Shown piece by piece: positions 51,801-59,699 of a stretch of DNA of 64,000 nucleotides. Both the position numbers and the translations under genes were made by a program. Each line of letters begins with the position of its first letter. The stretch's first letter is position 1. This DNA is from Haemonchus contortus (Eukaryota > Nematoda > Chromadorea > Rhabditida > Trichostrongylidae). Where the stretch lies: positions 25,070,432 to 25,134,431 of the forward strand of contig LS997566.1 in assembly GCA_000469685.2 (NCBI GenBank). Direction: 5' to 3'. The notes under the pieces are model-generated. The model did not search any database, was not told the origin of the DNA, and worked only from the letters and a program-made list of their open reading frames with translations.

Positions 51801-54800
51801 GTTTACTAAAACGTTTTCAGACAGGTTGAAGGATTTTTGGTCTTGGCCCCGCCCACCCTTTTGCAATCTCGGCCCGAGTCAGGCGTCTAACCAATCCCCT
51901 CTATAACCTATAATATTTTTTATAATCACTTCTCTCCGCATTCTGAAACGTTTCTAAACAGGACTATACAGTAGCGCTCAAAAGTATTCGGGCAACTTTA
52001 ACTTGTCGTAACTTTTTTCCCAGTGGAGCAAATCACATGAAATTTTGATATGCTCAACTGAAGATATTTTACACTGTCCAACACTACTTGACTGCAAAAC
52101 AGCCATATCCACATCCTAATGGGGAGGCATCTGTAGACTGTGCTGAAAGCAAGTTTGTGACGTCTGCAGTTATTCCGACCTTGTGTACGTTTTTCTTCTC
52201 TTCTGGGTTCGACATTAGCGCTCGTTTACTTAAAACATGGCAAAAAGGAAGGAACTTCTAGAAGGACCACCATTCGTATTTCCACTTAATTTTTTGTTCA
52301 AGCCCTTTTTGATATCTGGAACATGATCAGATTGCAGATTAAAGTGGTAAATGTCCACACTAAACTAATGCTACACATATTGAAATTTCGCTCGATTAGA
52401 TCCAGTAGGAAAGGAGTTATGGCTGAAAATTATAACTGAAAAAGCATTTCGCCGAATACTTTTGAGCGCCACTGTAGGTTTAATCTTAGCCGCCCTCTCT
52501 TAGTAAACTCCGCTCACTATACTCACTTTTCTACTACTAGCCCTCACCACTTTTCCTCCTCTTTCGAGAACGTTTCTGGGTAGAGTTATGGGTTTTATAT
52601 TGGTTCCAACCAGACCTGTGCAAACTCGGCCCTAGTCGGGTATCTGACCACACCACCTCTAGAACCTGTAACCACTTTTCCCCCACATTCTAAAATGTTT
52701 CTGGACAGGGATATGAATTTTTGATTTTAGCTACATTCACTTTAGTGTAAGCCCTGCACACAGCAGAGTTTAGACTAAATTCCTTCTGTTACTTTCAACC
52801 ACTTTTCTTCCGCGCTCTAGAGCATTTTTTAAACACAGCTACTAGTTCAAGATCAAAAGTTCATATCCCTGTTCAGAAAGATTGTAGAATGATTGATGTG
52901 TTAACAAACGAAATGAAGGATACCAATCGGCGGTGGGGGGAGCGTTCTCGCAGTGGGCGGCACTACCATACCAGAAAAAAAATCAAAAGAGTGTGCAAGG
53001 CCTCGCGTGTGCTGGATACACGTAAAAATATTGAAGCTGCATTCCAATGTAAGGTTCTGCTTTGAAAAATTATAAGTCCGTTTGAAAATGTTCTATGCTG
53101 TAGAAACCCCTTTGCTATTTTTTCGCGGCGTCTGGGCTGTCATGAAATCTAGGGAGTTTTGTCCATGACACAGCCAACTACTGTGCACGTCGCTCACATG
53201 TGCTTTTTGGTTTTGCCCTATATCCAAACCATCCCGCACTTGACCCGACTTCCGCTTCTTCAAGTTATACCGAATTCCTGTACAAAACAACAAACAAACA
53301 AACAGACACCCAAACACTGATTTGAGTGATTCCTGTTCTTGACTCTCGTTTCTAACCGAACTTGAAAACTTTTTGCAGAATCATTAAGGTTTAGGGTTCG
53401 ATCTGACATCATTGAACAGGCTGAACGACGTAAAATTCGCTTACCGTTCCGACCGAACTCTGCTGCACTATATTTTGCAAGTAATTGATAATCGCTTCCC
53501 TGATCTCGGAAAGTTAAGAAGAGAACTCGCAGCTGTCTATGACGCTGCCAGATATAAGTAGGTTCTTTTTCCGCAGTTTCGAGGAAAATAATCTATTTCC
53601 CCCTCTCCAGTCGCAACGAAGTTTTGGCCGAGATTCGCAGTTTGGAGCAAGGGATAACTGCTGTTCGTTCGGAGCTGGCATTCATGAAGGAGGCAGCCTA
53701 TCAGGAACAACTCACTCAGGTCGCATCCAATGAGGAATGGAAAGAGGTCCGATTTATTTTGTTCTTTCAGGGAGAGTTTGATGGCAAGAGACTGCTCTTT
53801 AGGAAGAGTCCACCTAATTATGAGAGTCTGATAGAATCACTAAAATAAACATCAAAGAATCTGCGAAATGATTAGAGGGGAATGAGTAGGATTACTCTTC
53901 GCCCAAAAGGCTTTAGTATCGTGCTCCTGACCATTTTTTGCGAGGGATGTTGATGGTATTTAGGTATTAATGTTCCGCTCTCTCTGTCGGAGCTCCATAT
54001 CCTGTTATGTTCACAAAAGGAAATTTTCTTGACAAAAAACATGAGGCTTAAAAGCGGCAGAACGGATCGCGACTTTTCTCCTTCTGATTTTTCTCTTCTT
54101 ACAGGACCAATTTGAGGCGGTGGCTAAACAATTCGTCGTTACTGCTTGCGAGCAGTATCACACATTGGAGAAGCTGCACAGCGAGATGAAAGCTAAGGTA
54201 GACCTTTTGATGACAAGGGTTGCCCATACGACCGATCCATTACAGTTCTCGGCATGCGCAGCTCAGTTTTGTTTCGATACGCTCAATCCTGAAGAGATGT
54301 TTGGTTGCCTGGCCAAATTTCTCACAGCTTTCTGTGAGGCACAACAACAGCTGTGGACGGAAAACGAACATAAGGAGCAAGTCAAACGACAAACAATAGC
54401 CAGGAGCTACTTCGCCAAGAAAGGTTCGTTTTAGGTTCAACACTCTTCCCCTACATCTAGTTTATCCACATCGATGATGAAGTTGAAGTCGATGAGGTTC
54501 TCGTAATGTGGGCAGCATATCTTGGGCAGGTGTTGCCGTGCAAAAGAGCACCTCCTTTTCGAAGCGAAATAACGGAAATAGAACAAACTTAGAAACATGA
54601 AACATGCGCAGTGGTAAAACGACGAAGCCATGCATGCGCCATCTCCACAAACTCGCAGTGCTGCCAGTAGGAGCGCAAGCTTCACTTTACTGTAGACTGT
54701 TAATTTGGTTATCAATCGTGCCTGTACCCCCAAAAATTGAAAGGAGAGTGTAATATTACTAAAACTTTTGCAGCCACATAACCAACAAATATCAGAACTT

Positions 54801-54980
54801 TCGAGGTTGTTTCGCTCCTGCTCGTTGATGACAACGATTTCAGCTTCCCGTCGACGCGAAAACGAGCGAGATTTTGATCAGCTGATCAGTGCCTTGCAGT
54901 CGGGCGACCTGTTCAAGGACGACCTCAGCCGGCTTCGAACGTCATTTCGGGTGGCCAAGAAGTCTCGCGCAAAGCCGTGA
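18859..54980 (+). CDS. daam-1: DAAM-family formin (diaphanous-related actin nucleator), 23 exons
   Basis: Formins of this family nucleate and processively elongate unbranched actin filaments; DAAM acts downstream of Rho GTPases and Wnt/Dishevelled and is autoinhibited by a DID-DAD contact. I assembled the exons by hand: 18859-19020, 22357-22443, 24391-24521, 29453-29588, 39605-39688, 40232-40312, 40379-40440, 40793-40877, 41994-42151, 42286-42424, 46210-46355, 46408-46551, 46606-46738, 46909-47031, 47204-47305, 47374-47511, 47656-47771, 47823-47911, 51028-51144, 53395-53557, 53611-53719, 54105-54423, 54796-54980. All junctions are GT-AG, phases agree, and the sum is 3009 nt (1002 residues plus TGA). 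Vertebrate DAAM1 is about 1080 residues. Diagnostic matches: ERTRFQTL in the [20 protein letters not shown] before the coiled coil, [10 protein letters not shown] and [16 protein letters not shown] in FH2, and a DAD reading [14 protein letters not shown]. The DID wording and DAD exclude FRL/FMNL and Diaphanous subfamilies. The start is ATG 18859, directly after TTTCAG; an in-frame ATG at 18880 is an alternative. The exon-21 donor is ambiguous (53719 or 53746). Confidence 0.9.
19021..22356 (+). other. daam-1: Formin intron 1 (3.3 kb)
   Basis: Donor GTACGT and acceptor ATTTCAG. No embedded gene or recognised repeat. Confidence 0.7.
22444..24390 (+). other. daam-1: Formin intron 2 (1.9 kb)
   Basis: Donor GTAAGG and acceptor TTGTAG. 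The intron contains one ~520-bp TIR element at 22595-23109; the rest is unassigned. Confidence 0.65.
22595..23109 (+). mobile_element. ~520-bp TIR element, copy B (formin intron 2)
   Basis: TTAAGGGCGCAGTTCACGATAA at the left and TTTTTATCGTGAACTGTGCC TTTAA at the right, with the same internal landmarks as copy A (GGGTATTCGGACGAG, GGGTCATGTCAAGTTGTTTG, CTACAATGCCGGTGAAAGTC). Same orientation as copy A. Confidence 0.75.
27840..28075 (-). repeat. tRNA-derived SINE copy, reverse orientation
   Basis: GTTTGTGGCCTACACAATGA and GATGGTTAGCCGATGTACGA parallel the 11430 reverse copy (GTATGTGGCCTATACAATGG; GGTGGCCAGCCGATGTACTA). The region ending in GTGTGTATGGTAGCTCGCC is the head. Confidence 0.5.
28810..29020 (-). 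repeat. tRNA-derived SINE copy, reverse orientation
   Basis: TTATTCAATGACTTGAGGTG, TCCAGCCGAAGT, a GACCCCAGAGGGATGGAATG centre and ACCATGTGTGTAAGTTAGTG follow the same order as the 27840 copy. Confidence 0.5.
30252..30715 (+). repeat. Tandem pair of ~232-bp units with tRNA-like B boxes
   Basis: TGAGCTTTTTCTTTC at 30252 and TGAGCTTTTCTTTTTC at 30484 start two diverged copies. Each contains a sequence like AGTCATAGCTCGATTCGTC, a B-box-like GGGTTCGAACCTATCC or GGGTTCGAGCTTCGTCC, and GAGACTTTTGGGTTGC or its variant. Probably a tandemly duplicated SINE-like repeat. Confidence 0.55.
33892..34310 (+). mobile_element. ~520-bp TIR element, truncated copy (formin intron 4)
   Basis: ATAGGCACAGTTCACGATAA with ATTTTGGGTTATCTGG, then GGGAACTTGGACGAGCTGTT. 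The right TIR is not present in recognisable form. A terminal fragment (GCACAGTTCACGATAGAATA) also lies at 33316. Confidence 0.55.
34887..35293 (-). mobile_element. ~520-bp TIR element, inverted and deleted copy
   Basis: Starts AGAGGCACAGTCCACGATAA AAATGGTTTCTGAGATTCC, the reverse complement of the right end of copies A and B, and runs through reversed internal landmarks (CCCATGTAGGAAGTTTAAAC, CTCGTCCAAACACTCC). It ends at GCCTTTAAG near 35293. Confidence 0.6.
35324..35361. repeat. 38-bp perfect palindrome
   Basis: CGACGGTTTGCGACGGATT is followed immediately by its reverse complement. No spacer and no mismatch. Confidence 0.9.
35430..36080 (+). repeat. Diverged ~350-bp direct duplication
   Basis: The first copy has GAGTCTCTCAGCACCTGGGG, TGTTACTTGCGGATAT and CCCTCCACTTCAATTGAAAAC. 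The second, about 350 bases on, has GAGTGTTCAGCACCTGAGG, TGTTTCCCGCAGATAT and CCCCAATTCAATAAAAAAC. Each is followed by a CATTTTGATA/CTATTTTGATA segment. Confidence 0.5.
36430..36580 (-). repeat. tRNA-like SINE head, reverse orientation
   Basis: On the minus strand GCCAATGGCGCAGCGGGAG resembles an A box (TGGCNNAGNGG) and GAGTTCGGATCC a B box, about 45 bases apart. Different sequence from the main SINE family. No acceptor-stem pairing was found, so it is not called as a tRNA gene. Confidence 0.4.
37014..37570 (+). repeat. Direct repeat of ~110 bp, two copies 430 bp apart
   Basis: CTTCCGGTCACGGGGAGTTC, ACTACAGGTTAACATCC and TCCCGAGCATTGCAAATTA at 37019-37140 recur as GTTTCCGGTCACGGATGGTT, ATTACAGGTTTACTTCC and TCCCGAGCATTGAAAATCA at 37450-37570. 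Confidence 0.6.
37882..38396 (+). mobile_element. ~520-bp TIR element, copy in formin intron 4
   Basis: TTGAAGGCGCAG at the left and TTTTTCGTGAACTGTGCCTC at the right; internal GGGGTAATCGGACGAGATG and CGCCGTGGGTCATGACATTG match copies A and B. Confidence 0.65.
39290..39530 (+). mobile_element. 241-bp MITE with GCGTTAGGAACGA ends
   Basis: The termini GCGTTAGGAACGA and TTCGTTCCTAACGC are inverted repeats. It lies in intron 4 ending 74 bases before exon 5. An inverted copy sits at 42854-43062. Confidence 0.75.
39605..42424 (+). other. daam-1: DAAM exons 5-10: DID armadillo repeats and dimerisation region
   Basis: These six exons encode about residues 173-375. In order they contain [20 protein letters not shown], then [71 protein letters not shown]...[16 protein letters not shown], and an exon ending [14 protein letters not shown]. 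Each aligns in order with the DAAM DID ([78 protein letters not shown]). Introns are 66 bp (40313-40378) to 1.1 kb. The block is framed by 10-kb and 3.8-kb introns. Confidence 0.88.
42854..43062 (-). mobile_element. MITE with GCGTTAGGAACGA ends, inverted copy
   Basis: The sequence is the reverse complement of 39290-39530 with small differences, e.g. AATGGTCGCGTCGCGGTGAG at its left and AATTATGCATAAAATAATGA in its centre. It ends CGTCTAACGC. Confidence 0.75.
43568..43614. repeat. 47-bp hairpin, 21-bp arms
   Basis: CCAGGGGTGCTCTATGCACC(A) pairs with (T)GGTGCATAGAGCATCCCTGG across a CTGCA loop, with a single G/A change that is a G-U pair in RNA. Confidence 0.85.
43725..44501 (+). mobile_element. 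~520-bp TIR family, enlarged copy
   Basis: ACAGTTCACGAAAATTTTGG at the left and ACCATTTTTAGCGTGGACTG at the right, with GGGGTATTTGGACGAGCTGT inside. It is about 250 bases longer than copies A and B and carries a palindrome at 43863-43922. Confidence 0.55.
43863..43922. repeat. 60-bp palindrome inside the TIR element
   Basis: GTAGCACCATTCCTACCGAT and ATCGGTAGGAATGGTGCTAC are exact inverted repeats around a TATATATCGGTATCG centre. Confidence 0.85.
44840..45110 (+). mobile_element. ~520-bp TIR family, truncated copy
   Basis: TTTAAAGGCATAGTCCAGTA then TTTTGGGTAATCCAG, followed by a GGGGCTAGACGAG segment. It stops just before the 45150 element. Confidence 0.5.
45150..45711. mobile_element. 562-bp MITE with 8-bp target duplication
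   Basis: AAAATAGC occurs immediately outside both ends (45142-45149 and 45712-45719). The arms start GGTACTATTCTACTATTACA and its inverse and extend about 110 bases inward through ATGAAACTTCGCCTATAGGG. The centre has about two copies of a 125-bp direct repeat rich in GGCGCC. In the right arm the terminal ~27 bases are duplicated. An 8-bp TSD fits hAT, P or Merlin superfamilies; the GG start is most like Merlin. Confidence 0.8.
46210..46551 (+). other. daam-1: DAAM exons 11-12: end of DID and coiled coil
   Basis: Exon 11 (residues 376-424) reads [17 protein letters not shown], equivalent to the YWLLLDRIIQQIV helix that closes the DID/dimerisation region. Exon 12 (residues 424-472) is almost entirely charged heptad-like sequence ([20 protein letters not shown]...ELDNRIADL), the coiled coil preceding FH1. 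The intervening intron is 52 bp. The coiled coil is about 45 residues, shorter than in vertebrate DAAM1. Confidence 0.85.
46606..46738 (+). other. daam-1: DAAM exon 13: short FH1 profilin-binding segment
   Basis: The exon encodes residues 472-516. Its proline content is limited to [11 protein letters not shown] at residues 489-499 followed by a single run of six prolines at 500-505. FH1 recruits profilin-actin to feed the FH2 ring. Vertebrate and insect DAAM proteins have many more polyproline tracts. Splice sites are TTCAG|AATTTCG and GAG|GTTTGC, in phase with both neighbours, so no additional FH1 exon is needed, although an alternative exon in the 170-bp intron downstream cannot be excluded. 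Confidence 0.85.
48339..48935 (+). mobile_element. ~520-bp TIR family copy carrying a GC-rich fold-back
   Basis: TTCAAAGGCACAGTCAACGTCG at the left, GCCATTCTCATCGTAAACTG at the right and GGGGCATTCGAACGAGCTC inside. The fold-back element 48493-48616 lies within it. Confidence 0.55.
48493..48616. repeat. GC-rich fold-back element, copy 2
   Basis: GGCTGCCTTCATAGTCTGCC at the left and ATATGAAGCCAGCC at the right around a GCGAGCGAGCGCGCGCGCC core; related to 6291-6366. Confidence 0.6.
51770..52850 (+). repeat. Degenerate tandem array, ~130-bp monomers, split by a MITE
   Basis: Variants of AACCACTTTT...TTCTAAAACGTTTCTGGACAGG recur near 51790, 51930, 52550, 52680 and 52800. The element at 51967-52476 interrupts it. 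Confidence 0.6.
51967..52476. mobile_element. 510-bp Tc1/mariner-like MITE
   Basis: Starts TACAGTAGCGCTCAAAAGTA and ends with the inverse TACTTTTGAGCGCCACTGTA; the TIR continues TTCGGGC/GCCGAA. TA at each end is the expected target duplication. No transposase ORF remains. Confidence 0.88.
54796..54980 (+). other. daam-1: DAAM exon 23: DAD autoregulatory tail and stop
   Basis: The final exon encodes residues 942-1002. [18 protein letters not shown] at residues 968-985 matches the diaphanous autoregulatory domain of DAAM (FDDLVSALRSGEVFDKDL), followed by the expected basic tail ([16 protein letters not shown]). The acceptor is AATATCAG|AACTTTC: only this site keeps phase with the exon-22 donor at 54423. 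A nearer TTTTGCAG at 54773 would introduce an in-frame stop at once. TGA is at 54978-54980. Confidence 0.9.
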
Positions 54981-55316
54981 CGTCGTTTCGTTAGCCGGAT
55001 GGCAGTGTTAGCGTGAGGACGCATCGTGAGAGACCTTTCGCAGCAGACGGATTCTACCTCAATAGCACTCTGTGAGGAAACTTGGAGCTTTCCAAACGTT
55101 CCGATTCAGTGCACATAATGATTCCTTTACATATAATCACATTCCCCTGTGTCTCTGATCATTCCATGAAAAGCTTTAATTCTTTGGCTACGCAAAGCCA
55201 GCACTCACTTTTATCTTGTGACCATTCAGAAAGACTGTGTTACGGCATGGCCGTTGTGTGCTGTCCATTTTGTACGTTTTTACCATAGGTTGCCAGTATG
55301 TTCGTGCGAGTTCTTG

Positions 55317-55322
55317 AATATA
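55317..55322 (+). terminator. daam-1: Candidate variant poly(A) signal (AATATA) of the formin
   Basis: No AATAAA occurs in the first few hundred bases after the stop at 54980. The first plausible hexamer variant is AATATA, in an AT-rich stretch about 340 bases downstream. Weak evidence. Confidence 0.2.
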
Positions 55323-56103
55323 TATTTCCTCGACACATCTAATTCAAATTGAAGTTCAAGGTTCTTCCATTCTTTTCCTGATGGGAGGGATCCAGACTTC
55401 ACCAAAAGAATCGGGTGTCCATGGGGGAGGTCGTAACCGAAAGCGGAACTGTTTGTCCATGAAAGGAATGAACAGTTGTTGAACGTTTCCTGCAGCTATG
55501 GAATCTTTTCCTGTACATCGTTGATGGTTCAGACAGCATTCACATTTATACTTGAAAAGGGGAGCGCGTAAAAGATATTGTTTTTGTTCTACCTGCTGTG
55601 TGAGCTTTGCGATTGAGAAATGCCCGCGCCACTATATCGTAAGGGCTTGATAGAGGAATAGAAGACACACCTACCTTCACCAATTCCGGTAACGAACATG
55701 AAAGTAAAAAGAACCGCACGAATCTATCTGGGAACCGTATAAACGAGAAATCGTACAGAGCCTATGATCCAAAATCGTCAGAATCGAACGTCTTTGGACC
55801 ATGCGCTTTGTCGAGTTCATGATTTCTGTATGACCTATGCTTCATTTGTAGACCAGGGTGGTCAGGACCACCTCTTTAATTTAACGGGATATTGAGAACG
55901 AAATTTCTTTTGCATGATGAAATGTGTGCAAGTTTGTTGAAATCAGTGGATATTTGATTGTACAAAGCATTTACGGATATATTAAAGACGTTTCTGTATT
56001 GAAAGAGCATGAAATCTCTCTAGAATGTGAAGGATAAAGGTCAAAGTCTTTTGATAACGAAAAATCCCGTTTTTGGGTTGAGCCATCATTATAGACGTTC
56101 ATT

Positions 56104-56310
56104 CAGACCAGAATGGTAGGTAGGTCAATGAATTGCGGGGACAAGCCAATACACAAGCCGATGTTTTCTTCATCCTGAACAAGTTTGACACCACTTAAAT
56201 GGTCCAAGATAGGATCTGGGAATCTTTGGTCTTGCGTTGAAGATTCGTTATTACACCCCCGGATCGTGTGTTTGGTAGAGTACACCACTTGCCACTACAC
56301 TACCTCCGTC
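56104..56310 (-). repeat. tRNA-derived SINE copy, reverse orientation
   Basis: GGTCAATGAATTGCGGGGAC, CACAAGCCGATGTTTTCTTC and CACCACTTGCCACTACACTACC follow the order of the 28810 reverse copy, including the CTACACCACCTAC-type head. Confidence 0.5.
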
Positions 56311-57189
56311 ACCATTGGTTTCAGTTAATTCTATTTCGTTAAGAGATGTACGCATATAAATATTATTTTTGGCTACTGTTCACCCAACGCAGCCCCCCTC
56401 CCCTGACGAATTATGTTCTTTCTCGCTATGGGCTATTTTTTTTGACCAGTCGGGCCGTCCGGCTGACGTTAGGCTTCCCTCCTTCTTATGTTTTCGCCCT
56501 CCTTCTTCCTGTGGGAAATTAGCTGTGCGTAAATAACACTTCGGATTCTCCTTTTTCTTTGAAAGCTCTACACCCTAAGTATTAGCTCCGAATTGGGAGC
56601 GACTTTTCTGTAAGCCATCTTCGCTGTGTCCAAATAGAACATCGTTCAATCACAAAGGCGATTATTCAGAGAAAAAAAAGTATTCAGAGACTCCATCGTG
56701 GCTGAGGCTACTGTGTTAGCTATCATCAATGTTCATCAATGCCATCATCAAGGGCTCTCCTCCTTCTTGGGGCAAAGGGACTCGGCCCAAAAAACATTGA
56801 ATTAATGCAATTCTTCTCCCCTTTTTTCTAAGTTATTTCGCCGTTTCGCTGAGCAAGAGTGTAGACTATCAAAGACCTCCAAAGATGTACCTCCTTTTCT
56901 TTACGGATACATCATTAAATGTGAATCCAACAATACTAGCGGTCGGATAAATTTTGCTAAGAATGATATCAAAGCAAAGAGAAACCGTGATTTTTCACTT
57001 AATCGCGAACTCTGCTGGGTAGCGGTCGTAATCTAATAGCAATAAATAAACCAAATTCATCTCCTTATAATCACACAACTTAGTCTTCTTGTCGAATGGA
57101 ACATATCAAAAAGTCAAAGCTAGATCGTAAATAACAAAGGCGCTAGGAGGTAATTGGTGTTTGGGTCTTCTTCTCCACTTCTCTTCTCT

Positions 57190-58020
57190 CTTCTCTTCTA
57201 TTGTCAGTGTTCCCATCCTGCCCATTCCTATTGATTGCTCTCCAAGTCCACGGGATTGGGAGTTATGGATTTCCATTCATTTATTTCGCGGAAACCCCGT
57301 TCCGTGGGGGCGGAGTCCGGCCCTAAGAAACGTGTTCCAATAAGTGTTTCCACACTGAGGCCTCCCTCCTACCAAGTTTGAACGCCCTAGAGCCAAACTG
57401 AAATTTTTGGCGCAAACCTCGCTTTCTATGAGCGGGGTCCAGTCCTCTCATCTACGACAAATGTTCCCATACTGCCGCCTGTACTCCTGCCAAGTTTGAA
57501 TGCCCTAGGGCCAAATTGACTATTTTGTGCGCAAAATCCCACCCCTATGCACGGATTCCGGTCCTGCCACTTACCAAAAGTGTTACTATCCTGCCCCCTT
57601 TACTCCTACCAAATTTAAACGCTCTCGGTCCTCGGGGACAGGAGTTATGAATTTGCGGCCCAAATTTACTAATGCACACGCCTCGCCCCTGTGCACGGAT
57701 ACAGGTACTGCCACACACCATAAGTGTTCCCGTCCTGTCGCCTGTGCTCCTACCAAGTTTGAACGCTCCAGGTCCACGGGGACACGCGTTATGAATTTGC
57801 GACCTAAAATTTTTATTGCGCACGCCTCGCCCGTTATGAACGGAGTCCGGTCCTGCTACTTACCATAGGTAATCCCATCCTGCCCCCTTTACTCCTACCA
57901 AACTTAAACGCTCTAGGTCCACCGGGACAGGAGTTATGAATTTCCGGTCAGACACACACACAGACACAAACACACCGACACACCAACAGACACACTTAGC
58001 GAATTATGTAAAGTAGGATG
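57190..58020 (+). repeat. Tandem array with AC-rich 3' tail
   Basis: About six monomers around CCTACCAARTTTRAACGC, GAGTTATGAATTTGCGG, GCGCACGCCTCGCCC and GGAGTCCGGTCCTGCC. Spacing of the ACCAA motif is 119, 118, 144 and 145 bases (57371, 57490, 57608, 57752, 57897). It ends in an ACACAGACAC-rich tail and AATTATGTAAAGTAGG. ORFs here are shadows of the repeat. Confidence 0.8.
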
Positions 58021-58399
58021 TTTCCAGGGACAGGGGAAATATGAGCGATGTCATGGTGTAGAGAGGAACCGTGGATGCTACAGGATTGGCAATTCTGCCG
58101 TTAGTCTATTACAGAGAGTGATAGTAGTCACCTTCAATCTCCTCTTCATTGACGCTCCTCAGGGTCAATTTTCTTGAACCTGGAGCTCCATTACCTTCTT
58201 CATTGGCTAATCCTGTGGTCCTGTGGCCATCTCAAAAGGTGTCTGTATCATCGTGGATGCTGTTCCACCATCTCGAACTAGAAGTAGGCTGCTTGCGTGA
58301 TTGTCATGACGACTTCTTTCCTTACCCGACCTGATCTCGTCAATGCATATCAGCTAAGTGAGGGCTCAACGGCAGCGAACACAACGAACCATCGTGAGC

Positions 58400-58510
58400 G
58401 GCTGCTTTCACAATCCGCCGCCCATGGAAGTACTCGGTCAAGGTTCAGTTGCAAACAAGTGGCAAGCGCTCGCGCGCTTGCAGGCCGGCCGGCAGACTAT
58501 GATAGCAGCC
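58400..58510. repeat. GC-rich fold-back element, copy 3
   Basis: GGCTGCTTTCACAATCCGCC at the left and GGCAGACTATGATAGCAGCC at the right, with a GGCCGGCC-containing centre; related to 6291-6366. Confidence 0.7.
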
Positions 58511-58716
58511 AGCTATACCACCGTACGCTTCACAATCCCTTTGAGGATCTGGACACCGTCGATTGATAGGATATGATATGATAAACTCCGAATGAGACTA
58601 GGAGTTCTGCATCCTCACTTATAATCCCATTTAGTCGCAAAACATATTTACAAATAGACAGGAATACAAAATTCGGAACAACAAATACAAAGATTTCGGT
58701 ATCACCTTCTTAACAC

Positions 58717-59045
58717 TTTAAAGGCACAGTCCACGAAAAAAGGCTTTTGAGATTAGGATGAATTCGAGGTTCCTCTTAATACTATATGTGCCGATACTAG
58801 GTTAGAAACGTCCTGGATAGGGCACAATGACGGGTCAGACATCGTATCGTGTAAATGCCACACCAACAGCAGACGAGTCTCAACGTCGATGTAGAGGCTG
58901 CACTATTCCAAAGGACTTCCATGTTGGGAGTTCAAACAACTTGTCATGACTGTCGCGACAACGGAGTACAGTTCTAGACGATTTGGCTTAATGTAGCCAG
59001 CTCTTTGCGCAATTGTAACAACTGAAATCTCGTCCGAATACCCCA
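58717..59045 (-). mobile_element. ~520-bp TIR family, inverted truncated copy
   Basis: TTTAAAGGCACAGTCCACGA, TAGGGCACAATGACGGGTCA, GACGAGTCTCAACGTCGATG and GAAATCTCGTCCGAATACCC occur in the reverse order of copies A and B. Confidence 0.6.
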
Positions 59046-59699
59046 TCCTGCCTTATTTTTCGCGAAGTTGGCGGTTCGATGAATTACCAAAAGAAGATTG
59101 TACTAGGGACGTGCAACAGAGGTTTATAACGACGTTTAGTACAAAGATCGACCATAATAATTAAACACGGGGTTTATATACACAATATGTGGGCGGTCCT
59201 CAGATACCGTATTGTCACAGGACCTGAGAGGGTCCGTGGCAGTACTCGAGCTTGAGAGATGAAAGAATTGACCGCGCCAACGGGAGAACTCAAGTTACCC
59301 ACTTGATTGCATGCTTATGATACCACCAGGTCATGCCTGTGGTCCTATCTGAAAAGATACTTATATCAATTTATGCCTAAGGTTAATATGTTTACCTGTG
59401 ATGTTACCACTCATTCTTTTGAAGGCTATTATGAACATAGATATGGTTGTGAATCCACAACACAGTTGCGGGGCGAGTAGCGGGAGCTACATAGATGCAG
59501 TCAACAGAAAGAGCTAAGCAAGGTTCATTGTTCTAAATTGCACTTACGATATTAAGTATCCATTCATTATCAGTAACACATTGCAGATCTAGGGAATGGG
59601 TTACATGGCTTACAATTGCGTATATTGCGTATATCGAAAACAATACATAGATATAAAATAAAACAACTAAATTACAGTTTATTCAGTGAATACAGTGAT

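Larger units (their letters stand above)
51145..53394 (+). other. daam-1: Formin intron 19 (2.3 kb)
   Basis: Donor GTACGA and acceptor GGTTTAG. A tRNA-like B-box segment (GTTCGAGTC) lies near 51648, then the tandem array and nested MITE described separately. Confidence 0.6.
46909..54423 (+). other. daam-1: DAAM exons 14-22: FH2 actin-nucleation domain
   Basis: FH2 spans about residues 517 to 930. Exon 14 is the lasso/linker start ([14 protein letters not shown] and [14 protein letters not shown]). Exon 16 holds [20 protein letters not shown]; Ile605 occupies the position of the actin-contact isoleucine of other FH2 domains (mDia1 I845), and the usual DGRR reads DPRR. Exons 17-18 encode [14 protein letters not shown] and [15 protein letters not shown]. 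Exon 19 carries [15 protein letters not shown], with one more residue in the loop than DAAM1. Exon 20 reads [10 protein letters not shown]...[17 protein letters not shown], and exons 21-22 form the C-terminal coiled region ending in a [15 protein letters not shown] segment. Exons 19 and 20 are isolated by 3.1-kb and 2.3-kb introns; the others are close together. Confidence 0.9.
54981..57189. other. Formin 3' flank, no further gene
   Basis: Only a reverse SINE copy (56104-56310) is recognisable. Confidence 0.5.

Noticed and set aside
54773..54795. TTTTGCAG at 54766-54773 as acceptor of the last formin exon
   Set aside because: Phase with the exon-22 donor would give an immediate stop; the ATCAG at 54795 restores the DAD frame.
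59100..59220. Solo LTR with TATATAAA on the minus strand
   Set aside because: TG start, CA end and TATA-like box are suggestive, but no second LTR, target duplication or primer-binding site was found.
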